Origin: a bacterium
Lineage (GTDB): Bacteria > Electryoneota > RPQS01
Direction of reading: 5' to 3'
DNA: 64,000 nt
NCBI GenBank assembly: GCA_016702305.1
Contig: JADJEH010000002.1
Location: 496,001-560,000, forward strand
Shown here: positions 36,397-43,072 of the stretch, piece by piece
Layout: every line of letters begins with the position of its first letter
Numbering within the stretch: the first letter of the stretch is position 1
Notes under the pieces: model-generated
Databases searched by the model: none
What the model saw: only the letters and a program-made list of their open reading frames with translations
Told to the model about the DNA's origin: nothing
Made by a program: the position numbers and the translations under genes

Positions 36397-36890
36397 ACAC
36401 GCAGCAAGACATTCTAATTGAACGCATCTGCCGTCGTTTGCATGGTGAGATGAGCGCGACGGAAGCCGCTGAATTCGACGCGGATCTGGTGAGCAACGTG
36501 CGGCTGGCGCGCTTGCATCGGCAAATGGCGACGTTGGATCATTCGATGGGCGACCTGCCGAAGCTCGCGCCCTCGGCCAGTTTTACGGCCAGCGTTCTGC
36601 GCAAGACTCGCCCGGTAGTGGTATCGGCACCCGAGCGCGCGGGGTGGTTGGATTGGCTGATTGGCCTGGCTCCAGTGGCCGGACTCCTCGCCATCGCAGT
36701 GATTTGGGGCCCTGATCTTTGGGGACGGGCCACGGGTGAGTTGTCGGAAAGTGCGGGCTGGCTCGACCAGACGTTAGGGACTCAGTGGTTTGCTCATCAG
36801 CCGTTTGTGCTTCTGGGAGGCCTGCTTCCTGTGATCGTTCTGGCTGTAGCGTACCTCGTGATGTACGAGAGCAATCGGGCCGAAGCGTAG
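36393..36890 (+). CDS. Probable membrane anti-sigma factor
   Basis: 165 residues, translationally coupled to the sigma gene. The N-terminal cytosolic part (residues 1-85) resembles anti-sigma N-domains (IERICRRLHGEMSATEAAEFDADL). There is one clear membrane helix (WLDWLIGLAPVAGLLAIAVIW) and a second near the C-terminus (FVLLGGLLPVIVLAVAYLVMY). No zinc-binding HxxxCxxC motif is seen, so it is not a ZAS type. Assignment rests mainly on position and topology. A terminator follows. Confidence 0.7.
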   Translation: MNTQQDILIERICRRLHGEMSATEAAEFDADLVSNVRLARLHRQMATLDHSMGDLPKLAPSASFTASVLRKTRPVVVSAPERAGWLDWLIGLAPVAGLLAIAVIWGPDLWGRATGELSESAGWLDQTLGTQWFAHQPFVLLGGLLPVIVLAVAYLVMYESNRAEA

Positions 36891-36913
36891 CAATTTCAAA
36901 TTGTTGGATATCG

Positions 36914-36940
36914 AAAAGCGGCCGTTTCGGCCGCTTTTCC
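36914..36940 (+). terminator. Intrinsic terminator of the sigma/anti-sigma operon
   Basis: AAAAGCGGCCG, loop TTT, CGGCCGCTTTT. Confidence 0.88.
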
Positions 36941-36948
36941 TCTTGTGA

Positions 36949-36977
36949 TTGACGAGTTCTATAGAAATCAGTATATT
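36949..36977 (+). promoter_or_regulatory. Promoter of the Cys-repeat protein gene
   Basis: TTGACG (36949-36954), 17 nt, TATATT (36972-36977), immediately after the previous terminator and about 75 nt before the ATG at 37055. Confidence 0.6.
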
Positions 36978-37054
36978 AGCAGGGTTGAGGACGGAGTCTG
37001 TGGAACGCGTGGGCTGCAACTCACGCCGGAGTGAATTTGATAAGAGGTGATGTA

Positions 37055-37615
37055 ATGAACAGGATTCTGGTATTGGTCGCGCTTCTGGCGGCTCTGACGA
37101 GCGCCACGATGGCGGACGATCATGCGTTGGTAAAACCCGCTGCCGACGACGTTTTGCTCGGTACGTTGCACGTCATGAACAACGTTGTCGAGGTCAAGGA
37201 CGGTCATTCGCTGGCCCATTGCGCCTGCGGCGCGAACTTTGAGGTGACGGACAAGTCGCCGCACGTCGAATTGGAAGGTGGAACGTACTTTTTGTGCGGT
37301 GAACAGTGTCTTAGCACCGTAGGCAGTATGGACGATGCCGCGAAAAAGAGCGCCATCGGCAGCCTGCAGAAGGCGATGGTAACCGAACAGCATATGCACT
37401 CCAATATGCAATTGAAGGACGGCAAGAAGGTCGGCACGTGCGCCTGCCAGGGCGAATTTGAGGTTGGTTCGGCCACGCCGATGGTCCTCGAAAACGGCAT
37501 GCTGATGGGCGCTTGCTGTGACGGCTGTGCCAGCCACGTCGCCAAGGCGAAGCCCGAAGAGCGCGCCGCGATGATGCAGAAGGTCATGGTCAAAGTGTCT
37601 GAAGTGAAGAACTAA
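37055..37615 (+). CDS. Exported protein with duplicated Cys4 metal-binding-like motif
   Basis: 186 residues from ATG 37055 (AAGAGGTG upstream). The signal peptide is MNRILVLVALLAALTSATMA. Two homologous units follow, 73 residues apart: HCACGANFEVTD...YFLCGEQC (Cys56, 58, 81, 85) and TCACQGEFEVGS...GACCDGC (Cys129, 131, 154, 155, 158). The CxC-x22-C-x2/3-C pattern resembles TRASH/YHS-like metal-binding fingers. A His/Met-rich linker (TEQHMHSNMQ) lies between them, which could suit copper or zinc. I know no family with certainty. It stands alone between two terminators, after a sigma/anti-sigma pair. Confidence 0.72.
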   Translation: MNRILVLVALLAALTSATMADDHALVKPAADDVLLGTLHVMNNVVEVKDGHSLAHCACGANFEVTDKSPHVELEGGTYFLCGEQCLSTVGSMDDAAKKSAIGSLQKAMVTEQHMHSNMQLKDGKKVGTCACQGEFEVGSATPMVLENGMLMGACCDGCASHVAKAKPEERAAMMQKVMVKVSEVKN

Positions 37616-37642
37616 GCCTTAGCCATTCGGACCGATTTTTGA

Positions 37643-37667
37643 AGGGGCTCCGTCGGGAGCCCCTTTG
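37643..37667 (+). terminator. Intrinsic terminator
   Basis: GGGGCTCC, short loop, GGAGCCCC, TTT after the Cys-repeat gene. Confidence 0.8.
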
Positions 37668-37679
37668 CTATGGAAACCG

Positions 37680-37708
37680 TTGCAATTCGTGAAGGGAATG
37701 GGTAGATT
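37680..37708 (+). promoter_or_regulatory. Promoter giving a probable leaderless mRNA
   Basis: TTGCAA (37680-37685), 17 nt, TAGATT (37703-37708). The ATG at 37715 lies where transcription would start, so the mRNA is probably leaderless. Confidence 0.5.
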
Positions 37709-37714
37709 GGACGC

Positions 37715-39385
37715 ATGTTTCGCGGCACGCTAATCATCCTTGCGGCACTATTGGCCGGCGGCCTCTGGGCGGACGCACGTCCCGTCGAGTTGCCTCTGCA
37801 CCGACCGGCCTTCGAGGACTTTCTAGAGCGCATGGAGACGCGCCACTCAGGCCGCGTCTACTCGACCACTCGGCCGCGTCAGAATCGGCAGTTGCGGTGG
37901 CAGGGCGGTGATGAGGGGCTGCGCGGATTGGAAGCGGAGTACCTGCGTTACGATCGAGAGCATATGGTGCGCGACCACATCATGGGTGGCGTATCTCTGT
38001 TCGACCAGGAAGAGTGGCGTAGCAATACAGGTCAATCACCGCGCGGATGGCCGCGGCTTTTCGGCACGCTGTTCCGCGACGAGTATAATTTCTACTCGTA
38101 CGTGTCCCAGGCCGAGCGGTTTGGTTTTTCGTTCCAGCCTGTCTATGGATATGAGGTCATCGAGACGGACGACGAACGCGGCCAAGTCTCGCGATTCACC
38201 GGAGGCTTCCGCATCGAGACGGGCTACGCGAATAGTCTGTACGGCATGGTGGACTTTCGTGACCATACCGAAGCCGGCAACGCGCCGTACGACTCTCGCG
38301 GCGATCTTTACGAAGATCGTTGGGCCTTGGTGGAACTCAAGGGCGAGAGCAGCACGTCATACAACTTATCGGAATCGCAGCTTCAATACTACGGTCGCAA
38401 TCTGTCGGTCACTGCCGGACGCGGCCGTCATCATTGGGGTCCGGGCTACTTCGGCGGCCTGATTCTCAACCGTAACACGCCGCCGTTTGATTATGCGCGG
38501 TTTGACGCGAGTGTCGATCTGGTCAACTACACTTTCCTCCACGGTTTTCTCGAATCGCTAACGCCCGCTGATACGCTCTATGTCAATCCGGACGGCCGTC
38601 CGCGCACCGTCAACGCGCAGAAGTACCTGTCGGCGCAGCGCGTCGAATTGAATTTCCGCGATCAGGCGGAGTTCGGGCTGTCGCAGGCGGTCGTCTATGG
38701 CGACCGCGGCTTGCAGTTGGGCTATCTCACGCCGCTCAATTTTCTCTACAGCGTGCAGCACTCGAATGACGACAAAGACAATTTGATGATCGCGCTCGAC
38801 GCGAAGTGGCGGCCCGTTCGCGGTCTTAAGCTCTACGGCGAATTTCTCTTTGACGACTTCCGTCTGGGTGATCTATTCAGCGCGACAGGCGGTTCCAGCA
38901 AGCACGCTTATACGTTGGGCATGCACGGTATTGTGCCGCGACCCTTCTTGGAGAAGTTCGATCTGCGGGTCGAGTACACCAAGATCAGGCCGTTCGTCTA
39001 CTCGCATTTCTTTGATGTCAACATGTACTCGCACTGGACCTCGCCGCTGGGCTACACCCGGGAACCCAACAGCGAGTTTGTCCATCTGCGGCTGGGTGCG
39101 TCATTTTTTCCGCTTTTCGTCGCGGCGGGCTATTCGCGCCAGAATCACGGAGCAAACACGTCTGAGCGCAACGTCGGTGGATCAATCTCCGCTGGAAATT
39201 ACGCGGACAGCGACGTGGATTTTCGTTTTCTGGACGGCGCCTTCGAACACACGGACCGGCTCTATTTGTCGGCCCGATATGAGGTGCTGCCCGGTCTCAA
39301 TCTTCTGTGTGATCTGGCCCGCGTGAAGCAGAGTCGCCGCGCGGATCGCTCCGAGTGGAAGGCCGGTTTCGGATGGAATCTTTAG
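37715..39385 (+). CDS. Wzi-like outer-membrane beta-barrel protein
   Basis: 556 residues with a signal peptide (MFRGTLIILAALLAGGLWADA). The middle has VTAGRGRHHWGPGYFGGLIL, the Wzi/capsule-assembly signature, and many alternating aromatic strands (FGFSFQPVYGYEV, YGMVDFRDHTEAGN). It ends in W-N-L, close to the terminal aromatic signal of barrels. Wzi binds surface polysaccharide in E. coli; here other capsule genes are absent, so it may be a more general porin-like barrel. No Shine-Dalgarno sequence is seen, consistent with a leaderless mRNA. It overlaps the next gene by 13 nt. Confidence 0.8.
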   Translation: MFRGTLIILAALLAGGLWADARPVELPLHRPAFEDFLERMETRHSGRVYSTTRPRQNRQLRWQGGDEGLRGLEAEYLRYDREHMVRDHIMGGVSLFDQEEWRSNTGQSPRGWPRLFGTLFRDEYNFYSYVSQAERFGFSFQPVYGYEVIETDDERGQVSRFTGGFRIETGYANSLYGMVDFRDHTEAGNAPYDSRGDLYEDRWALVELKGESSTSYNLSESQLQYYGRNLSVTAGRGRHHWGPGYFGGLILNRNTPPFDYARFDASVDLVNYTFLHGFLESLTPADTLYVNPDGRPRTVNAQKYLSAQRVELNFRDQAEFGLSQAVVYGDRGLQLGYLTPLNFLYSVQHSNDDKDNLMIALDAKWRPVRGLKLYGEFLFDDFRLGDLFSATGGSSKHAYTLGMHGIVPRPFLEKFDLRVEYTKIRPFVYSHFFDVNMYSHWTSPLGYTREPNSEFVHLRLGASFFPLFVAAGYSRQNHGANTSERNVGGSISAGNYADSDVDFRFLDGAFEHTDRLYLSARYEVLPGLNLLCDLARVKQSRRADRSEWKAGFGWNL

Positions 39386-40041
39386 ACCGCCATCCGCCTT
39401 GCACAATCATCGTTGGCGTGTCCGGCGATCTGTTGGAGGTTGCGCGGCAATTGGGGCGGCAGGGCGAACAGATCGGATTGCTCTCGCGGAACACGCAATT
39501 ACTATATCGCTACAAAGAGCTGTTGGACGAGTGTGGCGTGCGCTGCCAGGCCTATGCGATGGATGTTACGCAGGCACAAAGCGTATTGAACACGCTCATG
39601 ACCTTGGCCGCCTGGTCGCCACGGGTGGACCGCATGATCTATAACATCAGCGTGCTGGCCGCGGAGTGCGACAGTGAAGCCGGCGGCAGTGAGCTTGCGC
39701 GCATGATGGAAGCGAGTTTTCTGGGATTTGTAAACTGCTTTCAACTCCTGCAGCCGATGTTCAAGCGACTGGGCCACGGCCACGCTTTGCTGATGACAGA
39801 GGCCATGTCGCCCGACGGTGGTCCGGACGCGATCGCAAGCGTCGGGCAGGCCTCGCTGCGGATCTATCTTAAGGCCTTACGGAACGAGTTGATCGGCCAA
39901 AATATTTCGCTGACCGAAGTGCAACTGGGCAGGGTACCGCAAGGCGAGACGGTGCGCGATTTGACGTGCGAGGAAGTTGTTGCGGGACTGTTTGATGCTA
40001 TCCGAAATCGGCCGACAGAATTAACGATCGGCCAGCGCTAA
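39373..40041 (+). CDS. Degenerate short-chain dehydrogenase-like protein
   Basis: 222 residues from ATG 39373; GTG 39355 is also possible. It has the SDR layout: N-terminal Rossmann strand CTIIVGVSGDLLEVARQLGRQG, IYNISVLAAE in place of NNAG, and a C-terminal ASLRIYLKALRNELIG helix. The TGxxxGIG nucleotide loop is not conserved, and the YxxxK active site is replaced (ASVGQAS), so enzyme activity is doubtful. It lies 29 nt before the selenoprotein gene in the same direction and is probably cotranscribed with it. Confidence 0.65.
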   Translation: MESLDRHPPCTIIVGVSGDLLEVARQLGRQGEQIGLLSRNTQLLYRYKELLDECGVRCQAYAMDVTQAQSVLNTLMTLAAWSPRVDRMIYNISVLAAECDSEAGGSELARMMEASFLGFVNCFQLLQPMFKRLGHGHALLMTEAMSPDGGPDAIASVGQASLRIYLKALRNELIGQNISLTEVQLGRVPQGETVRDLTCEEVVAGLFDAIRNRPTELTIGQR

Positions 40042-40070
40042 CGATTGGGCCATGAATAAGGAGTCTTGAC

Positions 40071-40301
40071 ATGAATTGGAGCATTGAGTACTGCGTTCAG
40101 TGAAACTACCGTCCACACGCGGTCAGTTTGGCCGAATTCATTAAAAAACAAGGTATTGATGAGCCAGAGCTCATCCCCTCCGGTGGGGGTGCATTCGAGG
40201 TCAGAGCAGGGGGACTCCTCCTTTTCTCGAAGTTGCGCGAACATCGTTTTCCTGAACCCACCGAAGTACTTAATTTACTTAAAACTAAAGCAGGTGCTTG
40301 A
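40071..40301 (+). CDS. selW: SelW-like (Rdx family) selenoprotein, Sec encoded by in-frame TGA at 40101-40103
   Basis: Read through one TGA, the frame gives 76 residues from ATG 40071, preceded by AAGGAG with 7-nt spacing, to a final TGA at 40299-40301. The start reads MNWSIEYCVQ, then Sec11, then NYRPHAVSLAEFIKK. This is the CxxU redox motif (Cys8, Sec11) of the SelW/SelT/SelH thioredoxin-like Rdx family, after a beta strand. The second half has LIPSGGGAFEVRAGG, LLLFSKLREHRFP and PTEVLNLLK, matching the family's GxGGxFEV, LVFSK and GRFPxxxEV pattern. Rdx proteins are small cytosolic thiol/selenol redox proteins. No ORF caller that treats TGA only as stop would show it. UGA cannot simply mean Trp or Gly in this genome: many genes end in TGA, this one included. 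The gene looks more A/T-rich than its neighbours. selA, selB, selD and tRNA-Sec are not in the window. Confidence 0.87.
40103..40134 (+). promoter_or_regulatory. Bacterial SECIS-like element just after the Sec codon
   Basis: Two alternative folds exist. One pairs CGGTC (40120-40124) with GGCCG (40130-40134) around loop AGTTT. Its loop begins about 22 nt after the TGA and has a G in its first two bases, as known for bacterial SECIS. The other pairs AAACT-ACCG (40103-40111) with CGGT-C-AGTTT (40120-40129), 9 bp with one bulge and an 8-nt loop. Both lie inside the coding sequence, the normal place in bacteria. Confidence 0.6.
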
Positions 40302-40350
40302 GTAAGGGACACCTTAGGAAATGTGTCAGGATTGATTGACATTCCCTTAC
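40302..40350 (+). repeat. Nested inverted repeats overlapping a promoter
   Basis: Outer arms GTAAGGGA (40302-40309) and TCCCTTAC (40343-40350) are perfect. Inner arms TGTCA (40324-40328) and TGACA (40337-40341) are perfect. The inner right arm is the -35 box of the next promoter. Could be an operator or a structured 3' end of the selenoprotein mRNA. The remaining 40365-40493 is a leader without a visible gene. Confidence 0.45.
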
Positions 40351-40364
40351 GACCACAATATATT
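40336..40364 (+). promoter_or_regulatory. Promoter of the surface-protein gene at 40494
   Basis: TTGACA (40336-40341), 17 nt, TATATT (40359-40364): the best match in the window. It implies a leader of about 120 nt. Confidence 0.68.
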
Positions 40365-40493
40365 GATAATGATGCCGTTCATGGAAATGGACGCGCACAA
40401 ATTGCACAAGCACCTCGGTTGTCGTAGATCATTAGAGAACAGAAGGTTAGACTGGTTTTTTGCAGGAGTACACCAACCGCCCAGGTTGATACC

Positions 40494-42119
40494 ATGAACA
40501 AGACCACACTACCGATCTTCATCTTGCTTTTGGCGATTGCGCAAGCCGCGACCGCCGGGGCGGTCTATGTCGGTCCGGGACCGGTGAACGGGAAATGGGA
40601 GAGCGGTGACTCGGTAATTGTGCGGGCGGGCTCCTACGTTGAGGCAGGTGGTATGCTGGAAGTGGAGCAGGGTGTTCAGATCTTTTTTGAGAGTGTGGGT
40701 CGTTTCGAGGTAAGCGGTGTGCTGGCGATGTCCGGCAGCCGCGAAGAACCGATTGTGGTTTATTGTGCTGAAGGCTGGCGCGGCTTCCGTTTGCGCGGCG
40801 CACCGGCTTGGCATACGCTGAATTTTGTCCACATTGTCGCGGATCGCGGTTTGGCGCGGCGAGGCGTGGAAGTGGATGGTTCGAGCCTTGAGATGAATTC
40901 GTGCAAGATTATTGCCTCGGAAAATTGCCTTCGATTTGACGGCAGCCAACTGCACGCTCGCATGAACCACATGCATACGAGTAGACTCTATTCGAAGGTT
41001 GTGGAACTTTTGGGCATGGAAGGTTTCGCGTCTGAGGATTGCGGCGCGGGGCCCGGGAATATTTTCCGCGATAACTATCTTCAGGCAGAAATCAACGGGG
41101 TTCAGCCGGGTGATCTGATCGATCCGTATGAGGCAACTGCCGGTTTGTGGGTGGATTACTGCACCAATATCTGTCTGTCGTTTAACGACATTACTGTCAG
41201 GGCGCCGCTTTCGGTCGTCGGGGTTCGCCTCGGCAATGTGCCGTCCTTTGGCGATCAGTCTTGGGATATTACCCATTCAACGGTTTATGCGGAAAGCCGC
41301 ACGCTGTCCGCAATCGGCATCCTGAACGAAGTGTCTGGTGATTTGGATATTTCAAAATTGACGATTACCGTACGCGGCACGGAGGGCTTTGCCTCAAGCT
41401 GTTTCTTTGCATCGCGCACTTCGTATATTCGCATCAATTCGACTACGACGGTGATGGGCAGCCCGCGGGACATCTACTACAACACAAGTGGTGCTGGCCG
41501 CATTGACGCCAATTACACGATCAAGTGGTCGCTGGATGCCGAGACCTTGGATGAGTCTTCGCGTCCCGGCGGAGCGGATGGCACGTGGGTTGAAGGCGAT
41601 GAACAGCCCCGCATGATCAATATTGGCGACTCTGTGTGGGATGTGGATCCGATCTTTGCGGCGGTGGGCGAGTGGGGCGAATGGCGGAATGCCGAGGAGA
41701 TTGCCGCGTTCTTCTCTTTACGCAGCAATTCGCCGTGTATTGATCGCGGCGATCCCGAGCGTGGTTTAGATCCGGATGCGACGCGGCTGGACATTGGCCG
41801 GTTTTTCTATGACCAGGCGACATCCGGCGTTGATGAACCGGCGCCGATTGTGAGCGCATCTGCGCTGGGCGCGGCCTATCCGAACCCCTTCAATCCGAGC
41901 ACAACTCTGCCGATACAGGTTGCCAATCCGGGCCTTTTGCGGGTGACGGTTTGGGATGTCTTAGGCCGCGTGGTGTATGAGACGGCTCGTCCAGTTTATC
42001 AGGCTGGATTGCAAAATGTGCACTTCCAAGCCTCTAATTTGGCATCTGGACTTTACTTGGCCCAGGCCGAGATGGACGGCCAGATGCTGGGTCACCAGAA
42101 GCTAATGCTGGTAAAGTAA
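40494..42119 (+). CDS. Secreted parallel-beta-helix-like protein with C-terminal sorting domain
   Basis: 541 residues. The signal peptide is MNKTTLPIFILLLAIAQAATAG. Residues 25-400 show regular short strands and turn-rich repeats (VRAGSYVEAGGMLEVEQGVQIFF; VDGSSLEMNSCKIIASENC; HSTVYAESRTLSAIGI), as in right-handed beta-helix proteins. SPCIDRGDPERGLDPDATRLDIG is the typical end of such helices. The sorting tail is AYPNPFNPSTTLPIQV...VWDVLGRVV...GLYLAQAE. No catalytic residues for a polysaccharide lyase could be recognised. A long leader precedes it and a strong terminator follows. Confidence 0.83.
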   Translation: MNKTTLPIFILLLAIAQAATAGAVYVGPGPVNGKWESGDSVIVRAGSYVEAGGMLEVEQGVQIFFESVGRFEVSGVLAMSGSREEPIVVYCAEGWRGFRLRGAPAWHTLNFVHIVADRGLARRGVEVDGSSLEMNSCKIIASENCLRFDGSQLHARMNHMHTSRLYSKVVELLGMEGFASEDCGAGPGNIFRDNYLQAEINGVQPGDLIDPYEATAGLWVDYCTNICLSFNDITVRAPLSVVGVRLGNVPSFGDQSWDITHSTVYAESRTLSAIGILNEVSGDLDISKLTITVRGTEGFASSCFFASRTSYIRINSTTTVMGSPRDIYYNTSGAGRIDANYTIKWSLDAETLDESSRPGGADGTWVEGDEQPRMINIGDSVWDVDPIFAAVGEWGEWRNAEEIAAFFSLRSNSPCIDRGDPERGLDPDATRLDIGRFFYDQATSGVDEPAPIVSASALGAAYPNPFNPSTTLPIQVANPGLLRVTVWDVLGRVVYETARPVYQAGLQNVHFQASNLASGLYLAQAEMDGQMLGHQKLMLVK

Positions 42120-42139
42120 GCATATATCATTAGTAATCA

Positions 42140-42170
42140 GGGTCGTTGGCGATGCCGACGACCCTTTTTT
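42140..42170 (+). terminator. Intrinsic terminator
   Basis: GGGTCGT-T-GGC, short loop, GCC-G-ACGACCC, then TTTTTT. Confidence 0.88.
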
Positions 42171-42209
42171 GTGTCCGAAAGCTGTCGTGCACGGCGTGTG
42201 CACTCTCAC

Positions 42210-42238
42210 TTGACTTGCGCGCAAAATGTTTATACCTT
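42210..42238 (+). promoter_or_regulatory. Promoter giving a probable leaderless mRNA
   Basis: TTGACT (42210-42215), 17 nt, TACCTT (42233-42238). The ATG at 42244 is 6 nt after the -10 box. Confidence 0.58.
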
Positions 42239-42243
42239 CCGGT

Positions 42244-43047
42244 ATGAAGTGGTGGACCCCAATAATCAGCGCTCTGCTCGTCGCGGCCTGCGCCTGGACA
42301 CCTGAACGTGCTAATCCGTACGATCCCGGCTCGGACCGCTATGTTGACCCGCCGCAAGCGAATCGCGCACCGGTGATTCGCTCATTGGTCGTCAACACGA
42401 ACTGCGTGAATTTCCCGACCGAAGACCAGTGCGGAGTGCTGATCACGGCGCAGATTGATGACGCCGACAACAATCTCGACCTGACCAGAGTACAAGCGAC
42501 CATTACATGGCCGGACAGCCTTCCACTACCGTTTGGCACCCTGCTCTACTTTCCGATAGACACGGCCTGGAAGTTGGAGAAGCTCGAAACCGAGCTGCTC
42601 TATCCGGCCGAGCAATATGTTGGCAGTTTGATCACTGTGACGGCGGCCGACGATTCCGGAGCGATTGCGCTGGACACCGTTCGTTATCCCCGTCTGTTCC
42701 GTGACTATCCGCAGATAAACTGGCCGGAGGATGGCCAGTTTGACTGCGTTTGCCCGGGGCTCATGGACTTCAGTTGGAACCGCTGGACCGGTGAAGGGCA
42801 AGCCCGCGAGATGGAGCTGCGGTTCTACTTTCAGAATTTTGACATGGTGCCGTCGCTGACCGTACACAACGTCTTGCCCACGGACACATTTGTTACAGTT
42901 ACCGCCGATTTTGTGCCGGCCGACAGCAACTCGGCCATTTTCTACGGTTGGCGTTTGTTCGTGATAGATCAGAACGGCAACAGCGTCGGATCCGAACCGG
43001 GCGCGTTCAACTATCGCGACGTATGCACGCCGAGCTGCGGACCGTAA
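42244..43047 (+). CDS. Predicted lipoprotein with Ig-like fold
   Basis: 267 residues from ATG 42244 (MKWWTPIISALLVAAC), a clear lipobox LVAAC. There is no Shine-Dalgarno sequence; the mRNA is probably leaderless. After the anchor comes ANPYDPGSDRYVDPPQANRAP, the sort of linker seen in FCB outer-membrane lipoproteins. A beta-sandwich-like region follows (IRSLVVNTNCV...LITAQIDDADNNLDLTRVQATI), with an FPTEDQCGV stretch. Five cysteines are in the mature part, including DCVCPGLMDF and CTPSCGP at the end. It lies 25 nt before a sigma-54 activator gene and may be cotranscribed. Function unknown. Confidence 0.75.
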   Translation: MKWWTPIISALLVAACAWTPERANPYDPGSDRYVDPPQANRAPVIRSLVVNTNCVNFPTEDQCGVLITAQIDDADNNLDLTRVQATITWPDSLPLPFGTLLYFPIDTAWKLEKLETELLYPAEQYVGSLITVTAADDSGAIALDTVRYPRLFRDYPQINWPEDGQFDCVCPGLMDFSWNRWTGEGQAREMELRFYFQNFDMVPSLTVHNVLPTDTFVTVTADFVPADSNSAIFYGWRLFVIDQNGNSVGSEPGAFNYRDVCTPSCGP

Positions 43048-43072
43048 TACAACTCACTTCATACTTGTAATC

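Noticed and set aside
40101..40103. TGA read as Trp or Gly (recoded genetic code)
   Set aside because: Many genes in the window stop at TGA and use TGG for Trp; a general reassignment would fuse or extend them.
40084..40305. A 73-residue plus-strand open frame across the selenoprotein region
   Set aside because: It overlaps the recoded SelW frame in another phase, has no Shine-Dalgarno sequence and shows no family pattern, while the recoded frame matches a known family.
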